64,000 nucleotides of DNA. Origin: Pararhodobacter sp. SW119 (lineage in GTDB: Bacteria > Pseudomonadota > Alphaproteobacteria > Rhodobacterales > Rhodobacteraceae). Below the pieces are notes generated by a model. The model saw only the letters and a list, made by a program, of their open reading frames with translations. It was not told where the DNA came from and searched no databases. Shown piece after piece: positions 1-10,479 of the stretch (position 1 is the first letter of the stretch; every line of letters begins with the position of its first letter). The stretch covers positions 124,001 to 188,000 of the forward strand of contig NZ_JADDJF010000001.1 of assembly GCF_017811755.1 (NCBI RefSeq). Reading direction: 5' to 3'. A program made the position numbers and the translations under genes.

Positions 1-2
1 TC

Positions 3-284
3 CTTTCGGACAACGGCGGCAAGGTCGTCGGCTCCGAATACTGGGGCGTCAAGACGATGGCCTACAAGATCAACAAGAACCGCAAGGGGCATTACGCCTT
101 CCTGCGCACCGATGCCCCCTCGGGCGCGGTGCAGGAGATGGAGCGTCTGGCGCGCCTGCACGACGACGTGATGCGCATGCTGACCGTCAAGGTCGAGGCG
201 CATGAAGACGGCCCCTCGGCGCAGATGCAGAAGCGTGACGACCGCGGTGACCGCGGGGACCGCGGCGATCGCCCGCGTCGCTGA
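3..284 (+). CDS. rpsF: 30S ribosomal protein S6, 3' part
   Basis: This is the C-terminal part of S6, a protein of the 30S platform that binds 16S rRNA together with S18. The reading frame is open from base 3, ahead of the first ATG at 57, so the gene begins outside the window. The motif [13 protein letters not shown] is typical of S6. The tail is a hydrophilic run of repeated DRGDR units ending in basic residues, as in many alphaproteobacterial S6 proteins. rpsR and rplI follow closely, giving the classical rpsF-rpsR-rplI order. Confidence 0.95.
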   Translation, partial: LSDNGGKVVGSEYWGVKTMAYKINKNRKGHYAFLRTDAPSGAVQEMERLARLHDDVMRMLTVKVEAHEDGPSAQMQKRDDRGDRGDRGDRPRR

Positions 285-307
285 TCGATCAGGAAAGGAC
301 TAGAACC

Positions 308-535
308 ATGGCCGCAAGACCGTTTTTCCGCCGCCGCAAGGTCTGCCCCTTCTCGGGCGACAATGCGCCGAAGATCGACTACAAGGACGTGCGTCTGCTG
401 CAGCGCTACATTTCCGAGCGCGGCAAGATCGTGCCGTCGCGCATCACCGCCGTGTCGTCGAAGAAGCAGCGTGAACTGGCCCGCGCCATCAAGCGCGCGC
501 GGTTCCTGGCGCTGCTTCCCTACGCCGTGAAATAA
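308..535 (+). CDS. rpsR: 30S ribosomal protein S18
   Basis: This 75-residue protein is S18, which forms a heterodimer with S6 on the small-subunit platform. It shows the family hallmarks: a basic N-terminus ([12 protein letters not shown]), the segment [19 protein letters not shown], and a C-terminal [14 protein letters not shown]. The ATG at 308 follows an AAGGA-type ribosome binding site. It lies 23 bases after rpsF and 10 bases before rplI, so the three genes are surely co-transcribed. Confidence 0.97.
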   Translation: MAARPFFRRRKVCPFSGDNAPKIDYKDVRLLQRYISERGKIVPSRITAVSSKKQRELARAIKRARFLALLPYAVK

Positions 536-545
536 GGAGCCCACC

Positions 546-1118
546 ATGCAGGTCATTCTACTGGAACGCGTGGCGAAGCTGGGCCATATGGGCGACGTGG
601 TGAAGGTGCGGGCGGGCTATGCGCGCAACTTCCTGCTGCCACAGGGCAAGGCGCTGCGTGCCTCGGACGCCAATCTGCAAGCCTTCGAGGCGCAGAAGGC
701 GCAGCTTGAGTCGCGCAACCTCGAAACCCGCAAGGATGCCGAGGGCCTGGCCGCGAAGATGGACGGCACGACGCATGTCATCATCCGCTCGGCATCGGAG
801 TCGGGCGCGCTCTATGGTTCGGTCACGCCGCGCGACATCGCGGACGTGCTGGGCGAGGGCGGCTTCACCGTCGAACGCCGGCAAATCGTGCTCAGCGCAC
901 CGATCAAGGCGCTGGGGCTTCACCCTGTGCAGGTGAGCCTTCATCCGGAAGTCGATGCAGACGTCACCATCAACGTCGCCCGCTCCACCGAAGAGGCGGA
1001 GTTGCAGGCGGCCGGCAAGTCGATCCAGGAACTCGCCGCGGAAGAGGAAGCCGCTGCCGATTTCGAGATCGCCGAGCTGTTCGAGGATATCGGCGCAGCC
1101 AACGAAGACGACGAGTAA
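546..1118 (+). CDS. rplI: 50S ribosomal protein L9
   Basis: L9 is a two-domain protein at the base of the L1 stalk. The N-terminal RNA-binding domain is clear ([19 protein letters not shown], then [16 protein letters not shown]), followed by the long connecting helix and the C-terminal domain. At 190 residues it is longer than the roughly 150 of E. coli because of an acidic C-terminal extension rich in Glu and Ala, which is common in Rhodobacterales. The start at 546 is preceded by AAGGAGCCCACC. A strong terminator follows 20 bases after the stop. Confidence 0.97.
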   Translation: MQVILLERVAKLGHMGDVVKVRAGYARNFLLPQGKALRASDANLQAFEAQKAQLESRNLETRKDAEGLAAKMDGTTHVIIRSASESGALYGSVTPRDIADVLGEGGFTVERRQIVLSAPIKALGLHPVQVSLHPEVDADVTINVARSTEEAELQAAGKSIQELAAEEEAAADFEIAELFEDIGAANEDDE

Positions 1119-1137
1119 TCGCCCCGGAAATCACTGA

Positions 1138-1176
1138 CAGGACGCGTCGCAAATCCGCGGCGCGTCCTGCTTTTTT
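1138..1176 (+). terminator. Rho-independent terminator of rpsF-rpsR-rplI
   Basis: The arms CAGGACGCG (1138-1146) and CGCGTCCTG (1161-1169) are perfectly complementary, with further pairing inside, and are followed by a run of six T (1171-1176). It is placed 20 bases after the rplI stop and ends the ribosomal operon. Confidence 0.92.
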
Positions 1177-1226
1177 CCGCCGACCTTGTCGCAGCCCCCG
1201 ATCCGGCATATATTCCCGATCTAGCT

Positions 1227-1242
1227 ATTCTCATCTTTGAAT
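1227..1242. promoter_or_regulatory. SqrR/BigR-type operator ATTC-N8-GAAT
   Basis: The inverted repeat ATTC (1227-1230), eight bases, GAAT (1239-1242) lies immediately upstream of the ArsR-family gene. As I recall, ATTC-N8-GAAT is the motif described for the persulfide-responsive repressor SqrR of Rhodobacter capsulatus. Its position before the ribosome binding site suggests negative autoregulation. The motif match is seen; protein binding is inferred. Confidence 0.7.
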
Positions 1243-1261
1243 GTAGATGAAGGTCATGCCG

Positions 1262-1606
1262 ATGATTCCGCAAACCAAGGCCGGACTTCCCCTGGACGAA
1301 CCGAAGGCCGCCGAGGATATGGTGGCGCAGGCACAGTCGGCGTCCAACCTGCTCAAGGCGCTGGCGCACGAAGGTCGGTTGCTGATCCTGTGTCAGCTGG
1401 CGACGGGCGAAAAATCGGTTTCCGAGCTCGAGGCGTTTCTGGGCGCGCGGCAAGCGGCGGTCAGCCAGCAGCTTGCGCGGCTGCGCCTTGAAGGGCTGGT
1501 CACCAGCCGGCGCGAAGGCAAGTCGATCTATTACGCCCTGGGCGATCCGAGAGCCGCGCGCGTGATAGGCCTGCTTTACGAGCTCTTCTGCGACGAAAAA
1601 AGCTGA
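1262..1606 (+). CDS. ArsR-family regulator, SqrR/BigR-like persulfide sensor
   Basis: This small winged-helix repressor belongs to the ArsR family. The recognition region reads ARQAAVSQQLARLRLEGLV and the wing RREGKSIYYAL, both close to SqrR and BigR. Two cysteines, in LLILCQL and YELFCDE, lie 66 residues apart (C44 and C110 counting from the start used here). That equals the C41-C107 spacing of R. capsulatus SqrR, where the pair forms a tetrasulfide with reactive sulfur. I chose ATG 1262 because GAAGG (1249-1253) sits eight bases before it; ATG 1247 would have no binding site and crowd the operator. No sulfide:quinone reductase gene is adjacent, so its targets probably lie elsewhere, with autoregulation through the 1227-1242 operator. 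Confidence 0.85.
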   Translation: MIPQTKAGLPLDEPKAAEDMVAQAQSASNLLKALAHEGRLLILCQLATGEKSVSELEAFLGARQAAVSQQLARLRLEGLVTSRREGKSIYYALGDPRAARVIGLLYELFCDEKS

Positions 1607-1712
1607 CGCCAGCTCGCGGGCAGGCGGGGCGCCTTGTGGCTTTGCTCGCGTTTCCAGGCGTGGATGGGTTGCTCCCACGCTTTGGCGTCAAAACCCGCGC
1701 GTTCGCTTGACC

Positions 1713-2462
1713 TCAAGTTTTCCCGACCATCTCGGCCAGTCTTGCGGAGGCTTTCAGTTCGCGGTTGTCCGGCCGAAAGCGTAGCGCCGCGCGCAGGAGC
1801 GGGGCGGACAAGCCGATGCGGCGAATCCAGCGTTTCCCGTCGGTCACGGCGGCAGGCGGGGCGGAATCCGCATAGCCGCGCAGCGCGAGGTTGAGGAGCG
1901 CCGGGTCGTCGATCCCGACCTCGAGCATTGAATGCAGCAGGATCGCCAGGTCGAGGCCCATCGCCCGCTTGCTGGCGCGCGGGCTGAACCGCTCCATGTC
2001 GATCAGCCGCGCCTTGTCACCGTCCCAGCAGATGTCGCGGATCTTTGGCCGCCCGTGACGGGCGCCGGCCCGGTGCAGCGCGCCCAGGGCCCGACCGGCT
2101 GCGACGACCGCGCGTGCCTTCTCCGCCGCTGGAATGTCGCCGGTCAGCAGGCGGTCCAGCGGTTGCCCCGCGTCCTCGATCACGAAGTAGTCCGCGCCGG
2201 AAAGCACGATCGGGGGCGCCGCAAGTCCGCGGTCGAACATGAAGCGCAGCCCGGCCAGATCGCGTGCGAAGGCCTTGCGCGGATCGCCCTTCTGCAGCCG
2301 CCAGCGCAGGGAGCGTGGGCGTTCCGGGCGCTTGAGCCAGAAGCGTTGGGACCCGATCTCGAGCGGTTGAACGCGGGTGAAGGGGGTGTTTTCCGGTGCC
2401 AGGATCCCGGCGATCCGGTCGCGCAAGGCCGCTTTCGTGTCGGGATCGCCTGCGATTTCCAT
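1713..2462 (-). CDS. Small kinase-fold protein, Kdo/WaaP-InaA-like
   Basis: This 249-residue protein looks like a compact protein-kinase-fold enzyme of the lipopolysaccharide kinase (InaA/WaaP) type. The putative catalytic segment HGRPKIRDICWDGDK (about 136-150) is followed by ARLIDMERFSPR, where D155 would be the metal-binding aspartate. It lacks a signal peptide, so it should be cytoplasmic. The open frame continues far upstream across sucC, but only from 2462 does it have a proper binding site (AAGAAGG). The true substrate cannot be read from the sequence. It converges with the ArsR-family gene. Confidence 0.7.
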   Translation of the reverse strand: MEIAGDPDTKAALRDRIAGILAPENTPFTRVQPLEIGSQRFWLKRPERPRSLRWRLQKGDPRKAFARDLAGLRFMFDRGLAAPPIVLSGADYFVIEDAGQPLDRLLTGDIPAAEKARAVVAAGRALGALHRAGARHGRPKIRDICWDGDKARLIDMERFSPRASKRAMGLDLAILLHSMLEVGIDDPALLNLALRGYADSAPPAAVTDGKRWIRRIGLSAPLLRAALRFRPDNRELKASARLAEMVGKT

Positions 2463-2618
2463 GCCCGGCCCTTCTTTGCCGCGCATCCACCGCGGCCCCC
2501 CGTCCCCTAGCACGCCGCCGGCAGGACGCCAACGCGCGCCGGTCCGGCCATGGCGCGCGACTCTGTCGGGAAACGCGGAAATAGGCGCGGCACGACATCG
2601 CCTCAAGCTGCAGTGCAG

Positions 2619-2651
2619 CGTGTGATCACACGGTGTTTCACTGTGATCACA
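2619..2651. promoter_or_regulatory. Tandem TGTGATCACA palindromes upstream of sucC
   Basis: Two perfect copies of the 10-bp palindrome TGTGATCACA lie at 2621-2630 and 2642-2651. The first extends to a 14-bp perfect palindrome, CGTGTGATCACACG (2619-2632). Their centres are 21 bp apart, two helical turns, so two dimers would bind the same DNA face. They are 112 bp before the sucC start inside the roughly 300-bp gap 2463-2762, which holds nothing else I can name. A regulator of the TCA-cycle operon is likely; AkgR of Rhodobacter is a candidate, but I do not recall its motif with certainty. Confidence 0.75.
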
Positions 2652-2762
2652 AAGGGCGGGATTCTTCGGCCTTCCCCTCGATTCATGCGGATTCTTCGTT
2701 CCTGTAGCGCGCAAATCGTGCCAATACGCACTGCAAAGACGCAGCAGACGGGGACAGCCGAG

Positions 2763-3956
2763 GTGAATATTCACGAATATCAGGCGAAGGGCCTGCTTCG
2801 CAGCTACGGGGTGCCGGTTTCGGACGGGCGCGTCGTCTTCCGGGCCGAAGAGGCGAAATCGGCTGCCGGCGAACTCGATGGGCCGCTCTGGGTGGTCAAG
2901 GCGCAGATCCATGCGGGCGGCCGCGGCAAGGGCAAGTTCAAGGAGGCCTCCGCCGGCGAGAAGGGCGGGGTACGCCTGGCCCGCTCGGTCGAGGAAGCCG
3001 CCGAACACGCCAGCGCCATGCTGGGGCGGACGCTGGTCACGCATCAGACCGGTCCCGCCGGCAAGCAGGTCAACCGCATCTATGTCGAGGATGGCTCGGA
3101 CATCGAGCGCGAGCTTTACCTGGCCGTGCTGGTCGACCGCGGGTCGAGCCGCATATCCTTCGTCTGCTCGACCGAGGGCGGCATGGATATCGAAGAGGTC
3201 GCGGCCTCGACCCCCGAGAAGATCCTGAGCTTCACCATCGACCCGGCCGCCGGCATCTCGGGCTTTCACGGTCGCCGCGTCGCCTTCACGCTGGGGCTGG
3301 AGGGCAAGCAGGTCAAGCAATGCGTCGATCTGGTGAACAAGCTCTACAAGCTGTTCGTCGAACGCGACGCCGAGATGGTCGAGATCAATCCCCTGATCGT
3401 CACCACCGACGGCGACCTGAAATGCCTCGACGCCAAGATGGGCTTCGATTCGAACGCGCTCTACCGGCAGTCGGAAATCCTGGCGCTACGCGACGAGACC
3501 GAGGAGGACCCGAAGGAACTCGCCGCGTCGAAGTTCGATCTGAACTACATCGCGCTCGACGGCGAGATCGGCTGCATGGTCAACGGGGCGGGCCTGGCGA
3601 TGGCCACCATGGACATCATCAAGCTCTACGGCGCCGAGCCCGCGAACTTCCTCGATGTCGGCGGCGGCGCCAGCAAGGAGAAGGTGACCGAGGCGTTCAA
3701 GATCATCACCTCGGACCCGAACGTGAAGGGCATCCTGGTCAACATCTTCGGCGGCATCATGCGCTGCGACATCATCGCCGAGGGGGTGATCGCCGCGGTC
3801 AAGGAGGTCGGGCTGCAGGTGCCGCTGGTCGTCCGGCTGGAGGGCACGAATGTCGAGAAGGGCAAGGCGATCATCAACGACTCCGGGCTCAACGTCATCG
3901 CCGCCGACAACCTGTCGGACGCGGCGGAAAAGATCGTCAAGGCGGTGAAGGGGTAA
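2763..3956 (+). CDS. sucC: Succinyl-CoA synthetase beta subunit
   Basis: SucC is the ATP-grasp, nucleotide-binding subunit of succinate-CoA ligase, converting succinyl-CoA to succinate with NTP formation in the TCA cycle. The start [18 protein letters not shown] is diagnostic. [17 protein letters not shown] in the ATP-grasp part and [11 protein letters not shown] near the C-terminus are conserved. I chose GTG 2763, which gives the standard 397 residues; the open frame upstream is non-coding leader. It begins the sucC-sucD-sucA-sucB cluster and sits behind the tandem palindromes at 2619-2651. Confidence 0.96.
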   Translation: MNIHEYQAKGLLRSYGVPVSDGRVVFRAEEAKSAAGELDGPLWVVKAQIHAGGRGKGKFKEASAGEKGGVRLARSVEEAAEHASAMLGRTLVTHQTGPAGKQVNRIYVEDGSDIERELYLAVLVDRGSSRISFVCSTEGGMDIEEVAASTPEKILSFTIDPAAGISGFHGRRVAFTLGLEGKQVKQCVDLVNKLYKLFVERDAEMVEINPLIVTTDGDLKCLDAKMGFDSNALYRQSEILALRDETEEDPKELAASKFDLNYIALDGEIGCMVNGAGLAMATMDIIKLYGAEPANFLDVGGGASKEKVTEAFKIITSDPNVKGILVNIFGGIMRCDIIAEGVIAAVKEVGLQVPLVVRLEGTNVEKGKAIINDSGLNVIAADNLSDAAEKIVKAVKG

Positions 3957-3961
3957 TCGGC

Positions 3962-4846
3962 ATGGCCATTCTAGTCGACAAGAACACCAAGGTCATCTGC
4001 CAGGGCTTCACCGGCTCGCAGGGCACCTTTCATTCCGAACAGGCCATCGCCTACGGCACCAGAATGGTCGGCGGCGTCACGCCCGGCAAGGGCGGGTCCG
4101 AGCATCTGGGGCTCCCCGTCTTCAACTCGGTGCACGAGGCGAAGGCGAAGACCGGGGCCAATGCCAGCGCGATCTATGTCCCGCCGCCCTTCGCCGCCGA
4201 TTCGATCCTGGAGGCGATCGACGCCGGGATGGAACTGATCGTCTGCATCACCGAGGGGATCCCAGTGCTGGACATGATGAAGGTCAAGCGCGCGCTGGAG
4301 GGCACGAAAAGCCGCCTGATCGGCCCCAACTGTCCGGGCGTCATCACGCCCGATGCCTGCAAGATCGGCATCATGCCCGGCCATATCCACAAGCGCGGCT
4401 CGGTCGGGGTCGTCTCGCGCTCGGGCACGCTGACCTACGAGGCGGTGAAGCAGACCACCGACATGGGGCTTGGCCAGTCGACTGCGGTCGGCATCGGCGG
4501 CGACCCGATCAAGGGGACCGAGCATATCGACGTGCTCGACATGTTCCTCGACGATGACGAGACGACCTCGATCATCATGATCGGCGAGATCGGCGGCGCG
4601 GCCGAGGAAGAGGCCGCCGAGTTCATCGCCGAGCAGAAGAAGAAAGGCCGCTGGAAGCCCGTGGCCGGCTTCATCGCGGGCCGCACCGCCCCCCCGGGAC
4701 GCCGCATGGGCCACGCCGGCGCCATCGTCGCGGGCGGCAAGGGCGACGCGGATTCGAAGATTGAGGCGATGCGCCGCGCCGGCATCGTCGTCGCCGACAG
4801 CCCGGCCACATTGGGCGAAGCGGTGATGCAGGCGATCAAGGGATGA
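3962..4846 (+). CDS. sucD: Succinyl-CoA synthetase alpha subunit
   Basis: SucD binds CoA and carries the phosphorylated catalytic histidine. The N-terminal Rossmann part has [16 protein letters not shown]. The active-site loop [16 protein letters not shown] places the phospho-histidine at H251. The length of 294 residues is normal. It starts five bases after the sucC stop, consistent with coupled translation of the two subunits. Confidence 0.97.
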   Translation: MAILVDKNTKVICQGFTGSQGTFHSEQAIAYGTRMVGGVTPGKGGSEHLGLPVFNSVHEAKAKTGANASAIYVPPPFAADSILEAIDAGMELIVCITEGIPVLDMMKVKRALEGTKSRLIGPNCPGVITPDACKIGIMPGHIHKRGSVGVVSRSGTLTYEAVKQTTDMGLGQSTAVGIGGDPIKGTEHIDVLDMFLDDDETTSIIMIGEIGGAAEEEAAEFIAEQKKKGRWKPVAGFIAGRTAPPGRRMGHAGAIVAGGKGDADSKIEAMRRAGIVVADSPATLGEAVMQAIKG

Positions 4847-4913
4847 TCGATGTCGGGGCGTGGCCGTGCTGTGCCCCTTTGACCGCAAGGTCCAGTTACG
4901 CACAGGGGCAGCA

Positions 4914-7886
4914 ATGACCGAGCATTCTCCCAACGAACAGTTCCACGCGTCCAGCTTCCTGCAGGGGGCGAACGCCGACTATATCGACCAGATGCACGCG
5001 CGCTACGCGCAGAACCCCGATAGCGTCGATGCGCAATGGGCGGCATTTTTCCGGACGCTGGATGACGACCCGGCGGATGCCACTCGGCAGGCCTCGGGGC
5101 CAAGCTGGGCGCGGCCTGACTGGCCGCCGTCGCCGACGGATGACCTGACCGCGGCTTTGACCGGGGAATGGCCCGCGACGCCCGCAGGACGCGAGGGCAA
5201 GGCGGCGGGCGACAAGATCCGCGCGAAGGCGCAGGATTCGGGGGTCGAGTTGAGCGACCGCCAGGTGCAGCGCGCCGTCGTCGACAGCCTGCGGGCGCTG
5301 ATGATCATCCGCGCCTACCGCATCCGCGGCCATCTGGTGGCGGAGCTGGATCCGCTGGGCATGCGCGACGAGGACCCGCATCCCGAACTGGACCCCAGGT
5401 CCTACGGCTTTACCGAGGCGGATTACGACCGCCCGATCTTCATCGACAATGTCCTCGGGCTGGAGGTTGCGACGCTTCGGCAGATCATCGACATCCTGAA
5501 GCGGACCTACTGCGGCACTTTCGCGCTTCAGTTCATGCATATCTCGGACCCGGTCCAGGCGGCCTGGTTGAAGGAACGGATCGAAGGTTACGGCAAGGAG
5601 ATCCACTTTACCCGCCGCGGTCGCCGCGCGATCCTCAACAAGCTGGTCGAGGCCGAGGGTTTCGAGAAGTTCCTGCACGTGAAGTACATGGGCACCAAGC
5701 GCTTCGGCCTCGACGGTGGCGAGGCGCTGATCCCGGCGATGGAGCAGATCATCAAGCGCGGCGGCGCGCTGGGTGTGCGCGAGATCGCGATCGGCATGCC
5801 GCACCGCGGGCGGCTGAGCGTGCTGGCGAACGTGATGGGCAAGCCCTATCGCGCGATCTTCAACGAGTTTCAGGGCGGCAGCTTCAAGCCCGAGGATGTC
5901 GACGGTTCGGGCGATGTGAAATATCACCTCGGCGCCTCGTCCGACCGCGAGTTCGACGGCAACGTCGTGCACCTGTCGCTGACGGCGAACCCCAGCCACC
6001 TCGAGGCGGTCAACCCGGTCGTTCTGGGCAAGGTGCGCGCCAAGCAGGACCAGCTCAACGATCCGGAGCGTCGCGCGGTGCTGCCCATCCTGCTGCACGG
6101 CGACGCGGCCTTTGCCGGACAGGGCGTGGTCGCGGAATGTTTCGGGATGTCGGGGCTGCGCGGGCACCGGACCGGCGGCACGATCCATATCATCGTCAAC
6201 AACCAGATCGGGTTCACGACGGCGCCGCATTTCTCGCGCTCGTCGCCCTATCCCACCGACATCGCCCTGATGGTCGAGGCGCCGATCTTTCACGTCAACG
6301 GCGACGACCCCGAGGCCGTGGTGCATGCCGCCCGGGTCGCCATCGAGTTCCGCCAGCAGTTCAGCAAGGACGTGGTCCTCGATGTCTTCTGCTATCGCCG
6401 CTTCGGTCACAACGAAGGCGACGAGCCGATGTTCACCAACCCGCAGATGTACAATCGCATCAAGCGGCACAAGACGACGCTGCAGCTCTATACCGAACGT
6501 CTGATCGAGGACGGGTTGATCCCCGAGGGTGAGATCGACGACATGAAGGCCGCCTTTCAGGCGCATCTGAACGAAGAGTTCGAAGCCGGAAAGGAGTTCC
6601 GCCCCAACAAGGCCGACTGGCTCGATGGCCGCTGGAAGGCGATGAAACCGAAGGAAGGCGAGAATTACCAGCGCGGGCAGACCTGGATTTCCGCGCCGAC
6701 GCTGGCTGAGATCGGCGCCGCGATCACCCGTTCCCCCGGCGACTTCGACCTGCACAAGACGGTCGCGCGCCAGCTTGGCTCCAAGCAGAAGATGTTCGAC
6801 TCCGGCGAGGGTTTTGACTGGTCGACCGCCGAGGCGCTGGCCTTCGGCTCTCTCCTGGTCGAGGGGTTCCCGGTGCGGCTGGCCGGTCAGGACAGCGCCC
6901 GCGGCACCTTCAGCCAGCGCCATTCGGCGCTCGTCGACCAGACGACGGAGGAGCGGTACTATCCGCTCAACCATATCCGCGCCGGGCAGTCGCGCTACGA
7001 GGTCATCGATTCGATGCTGTCGGAATATGCCGTGCTCGGGTTCGAATACGGCTATTCGCTGGCCGAGCCCAACGCGCTGGTCATGTGGGAAGCGCAGTTC
7101 GGCGATTTCGCCAACGGCGCGCAGATCATGTTTGACCAGTTCATCAGCTCGGGCGAGGCGAAATGGCTGCGCATGTCGGGGCTTGTCTGCCTGCTGCCGC
7201 ATGGGTTCGAGGGGCAGGGGCCCGAGCATTCCTCGGCGCGGCTGGAACGCTTCCTGCAGAACTCGGCCGAGGAGAACTGGATCGTCGCCAACTGCACGAC
7301 GCCGGCCAACTACTTCCATGTCCTGCGCCGGCAGATGCACCGCGACTTCCGCAAGCCGCTGATCCTGATGACGCCGAAGTCGCTGCTGCGCCACCCGCTC
7401 TGCATCAGCCGGGCCGAGGATTTCACCGACGGCTCGACCTTTCACCGGGTGCTCTGGGACGATGCCGAGAAGGGCAACTCGGACACGAAACTGAAGCCGG
7501 ACAACAAGATCCGCCGCGTCGTGCTCTGTTCGGGCAAGGTCTATTTCGACCTGCTGGCCGAACGCGACGCGCGCGGCATCGACGACATCTACCTGCTGCG
7601 GGTCGAGCAGATCTATCCGCTGCCGGCGCAGTCGCTGCGGCAGGAACTGGGCCGCTTCAAGTCGGCCGAGGTGATCTGGTGCCAGGAAGAGCCGAAGAAC
7701 CAGGGCGCCTGGTTCTTCATGGAGCCGAACCTGGAGTGGGTCCTGAACCAGATCGACGCAAAGCAGACCCGCCCGCGCTATGTCGGGCGCAGCGCGGCGG
7801 CGTCCCCCGCGACGGGGCTGGCCTCCAGGCACAAGGCACAACAGGAGGCGCTGGTGAACGAGGCGCTGTCTTTCGAGGGGAAGTGA
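4914..7886 (+). CDS. sucA: 2-oxoglutarate dehydrogenase E1 component
   Basis: SucA is the thiamine-diphosphate enzyme that decarboxylates 2-oxoglutarate and passes the succinyl group to E2 lipoyl arms. The short N-terminal E2-binding helix (SSFLQGANADYIDQMHARY) is present. The ThDP region shows HGDAAFAGQGVVAE and GGTIHIIVNNQIGFTT, and the C-terminal half has WEAQFGDFANGAQ. I chose ATG 4914 because AGGGGCAGC precedes it and the protein then begins MTEHSPNEQF, giving 990 residues, usual for the family. It is three bases from sucB. Confidence 0.97.
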   Translation: MTEHSPNEQFHASSFLQGANADYIDQMHARYAQNPDSVDAQWAAFFRTLDDDPADATRQASGPSWARPDWPPSPTDDLTAALTGEWPATPAGREGKAAGDKIRAKAQDSGVELSDRQVQRAVVDSLRALMIIRAYRIRGHLVAELDPLGMRDEDPHPELDPRSYGFTEADYDRPIFIDNVLGLEVATLRQIIDILKRTYCGTFALQFMHISDPVQAAWLKERIEGYGKEIHFTRRGRRAILNKLVEAEGFEKFLHVKYMGTKRFGLDGGEALIPAMEQIIKRGGALGVREIAIGMPHRGRLSVLANVMGKPYRAIFNEFQGGSFKPEDVDGSGDVKYHLGASSDREFDGNVVHLSLTANPSHLEAVNPVVLGKVRAKQDQLNDPERRAVLPILLHGDAAFAGQGVVAECFGMSGLRGHRTGGTIHIIVNNQIGFTTAPHFSRSSPYPTDIALMVEAPIFHVNGDDPEAVVHAARVAIEFRQQFSKDVVLDVFCYRRFGHNEGDEPMFTNPQMYNRIKRHKTTLQLYTERLIEDGLIPEGEIDDMKAAFQAHLNEEFEAGKEFRPNKADWLDGRWKAMKPKEGENYQRGQTWISAPTLAEIGAAITRSPGDFDLHKTVARQLGSKQKMFDSGEGFDWSTAEALAFGSLLVEGFPVRLAGQDSARGTFSQRHSALVDQTTEERYYPLNHIRAGQSRYEVIDSMLSEYAVLGFEYGYSLAEPNALVMWEAQFGDFANGAQIMFDQFISSGEAKWLRMSGLVCLLPHGFEGQGPEHSSARLERFLQNSAEENWIVANCTTPANYFHVLRRQMHRDFRKPLILMTPKSLLRHPLCISRAEDFTDGSTFHRVLWDDAEKGNSDTKLKPDNKIRRVVLCSGKVYFDLLAERDARGIDDIYLLRVEQIYPLPAQSLRQELGRFKSAEVIWCQEEPKNQGAWFFMEPNLEWVLNQIDAKQTRPRYVGRSAAASPATGLASRHKAQQEALVNEALSFEGK

Positions 7887-7889
7887 AGA

Positions 7890-9511
<1,622 letters not shown>

Positions 9512-9512
<1 letters not shown>

Positions 9513-9910
9513 TGGACATTGGCATCGCCACTTACGTGCTGACGGGCTTCGCGCTGCTCTCGCTGCTCCATGTCGGGACCCAGTCGCTGCTTCTGAAAGC
9601 GTCGGTCGGCAACGCCTGGACCATGGGCGCGCGCGACACCGCGGTCCAGCCTGGGGCGTTGGCCGGGCGTGCGACGCGCGCCTTGCACAACTTTCTTGAA
9701 ACGACGCCGACCTTTCTCGTCCTGATGCTGGCAGCACATGTCGCGCAGCGTGGCGGCATCTGGATCGAGGTCGGCGCCGGGGCCTATCTGGCGGGACGTT
9801 TTGTCTACTTGCCTGCCTATGTTTCGGGCGTCCCGTATCTGCGCAGTGCCGCGTGGCTGGTGGCGACGATCGGACTTGTCCTCATGCTGGGAGGGGTGGT
9901 GTTTCCATGA
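9512..9910 (+). CDS. MAPEG-family membrane protein
   Basis: This 132-residue protein has about four hydrophobic segments and the MAPEG pattern: a basic, polar loop (GRATRALHNFLETTPTFL) and the signature-like AYLAGRFVYLPAYVSGVPYLRS. MAPEG members include microsomal glutathione transferases and many uncharacterised bacterial proteins, so no substrate can be given. Its ATG shares a base with the sucB stop (TGATG), and its own stop overlaps the next start, so all three are translationally coupled. Confidence 0.82.
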
Positions 9911-10296
9911 GCCCGGAAATCCTTGTGCTGATCCTCGCGGGCCTGCTGCAGGTTCTGCAATATGTGGTCTTTTCCATCACGGCCAACCTTCAGGTCGGTC
10001 TTGGCTATTCCACGTCCCCCCGCGACAAGGAGCGGCCGCTGACAGGTGTCGCCGGCCGGCTGCAGCGTGCGCTTGCCAATCACTTCGAGGGGCTGACGCT
10101 CTTTACCATCGCGGTGGTCGCGGTGACGCTTTCGGGCAGCGCGAGTGGCTTCACGGCCGGCTGTGCCTGGGCCTATCTGGCCGCGCGCGTGCTCTATCTG
10201 CCCGCCTATGCCCTGGGCTGGACGCCTTGGCGCTCGGTGATCTGGGCGGTCGGGTTTCTCGCCACCCTGGCCATGCTGCTCGCCGCGCTGTTCTGA
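9907..10296 (+). CDS. Second MAPEG-family membrane protein
   Basis: This is a 129-residue paralogue of the preceding gene with the same architecture: an N-terminal membrane segment, a polar loop (GRLQRALANHFEGLTLFT) and WAYLAARVLYLPAYALG. The pair overlaps by four bases (ATGA) and may form a hetero-oligomer. It ends the suc transcription unit on the plus strand. The following gap holds the first copy of the composite repeat. Confidence 0.82.
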   Translation: MSPEILVLILAGLLQVLQYVVFSITANLQVGLGYSTSPRDKERPLTGVAGRLQRALANHFEGLTLFTIAVVAVTLSGSASGFTAGCAWAYLAARVLYLPAYALGWTPWRSVIWAVGFLATLAMLLAALF

Positions 10297-10380
10297 GCTG
10301 CGGGATCGACATGGACGGCGCGTTCGGCTTTGCGTGCGCCGTGCTCGCTATGGGACCCCCCTCTTGGGTGTTTGAAACAG

Positions 10381-10453
10381 CTTTCGATTCGGTTAACAAA
10401 AAACAAGGAACTATTAGAAATCAATGGATTGTACGAATGCTCAAGCTTGAGCA
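10381..10453 (+). repeat. Composite box-IHF-palindrome element, copy 1
   Basis: This copy sits between the convergent MAPEG and aminotransferase genes. The box is CTTTCGATTCGGTTAA (10381-10396), the most divergent of the four. AATCAATGGATTG (10419-10431) fits the IHF consensus WATCAANNNNTTR exactly, behind an A-rich tract. The palindrome TGCTCAAGCTTGAGCA (10438-10453) is perfect. Box start to palindrome centre is 64.5 bp, one more than in the other copies; TCAA to centre is 24.5 bp as in all. The gap is visibly richer in A+T than the neighbouring genes. Confidence 0.75.
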
Positions 10454-10479
10454 GCCGTCGCGAATCCCCTGATCGCCGC

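Noticed and set aside
2463-3320. Upstream extension of the minus-strand kinase frame across sucC
   Set aside because: It is antisense to clear sucC sequence and has no homology-like motifs; the start at 2462 has a good ribosome binding site.
4896-7841. 981-residue open frame on the minus strand opposite sucA
   Set aside because: Long antisense frames are common in GC-rich genes; the plus strand encodes an intact SucA and the minus product has no recognisable motif.
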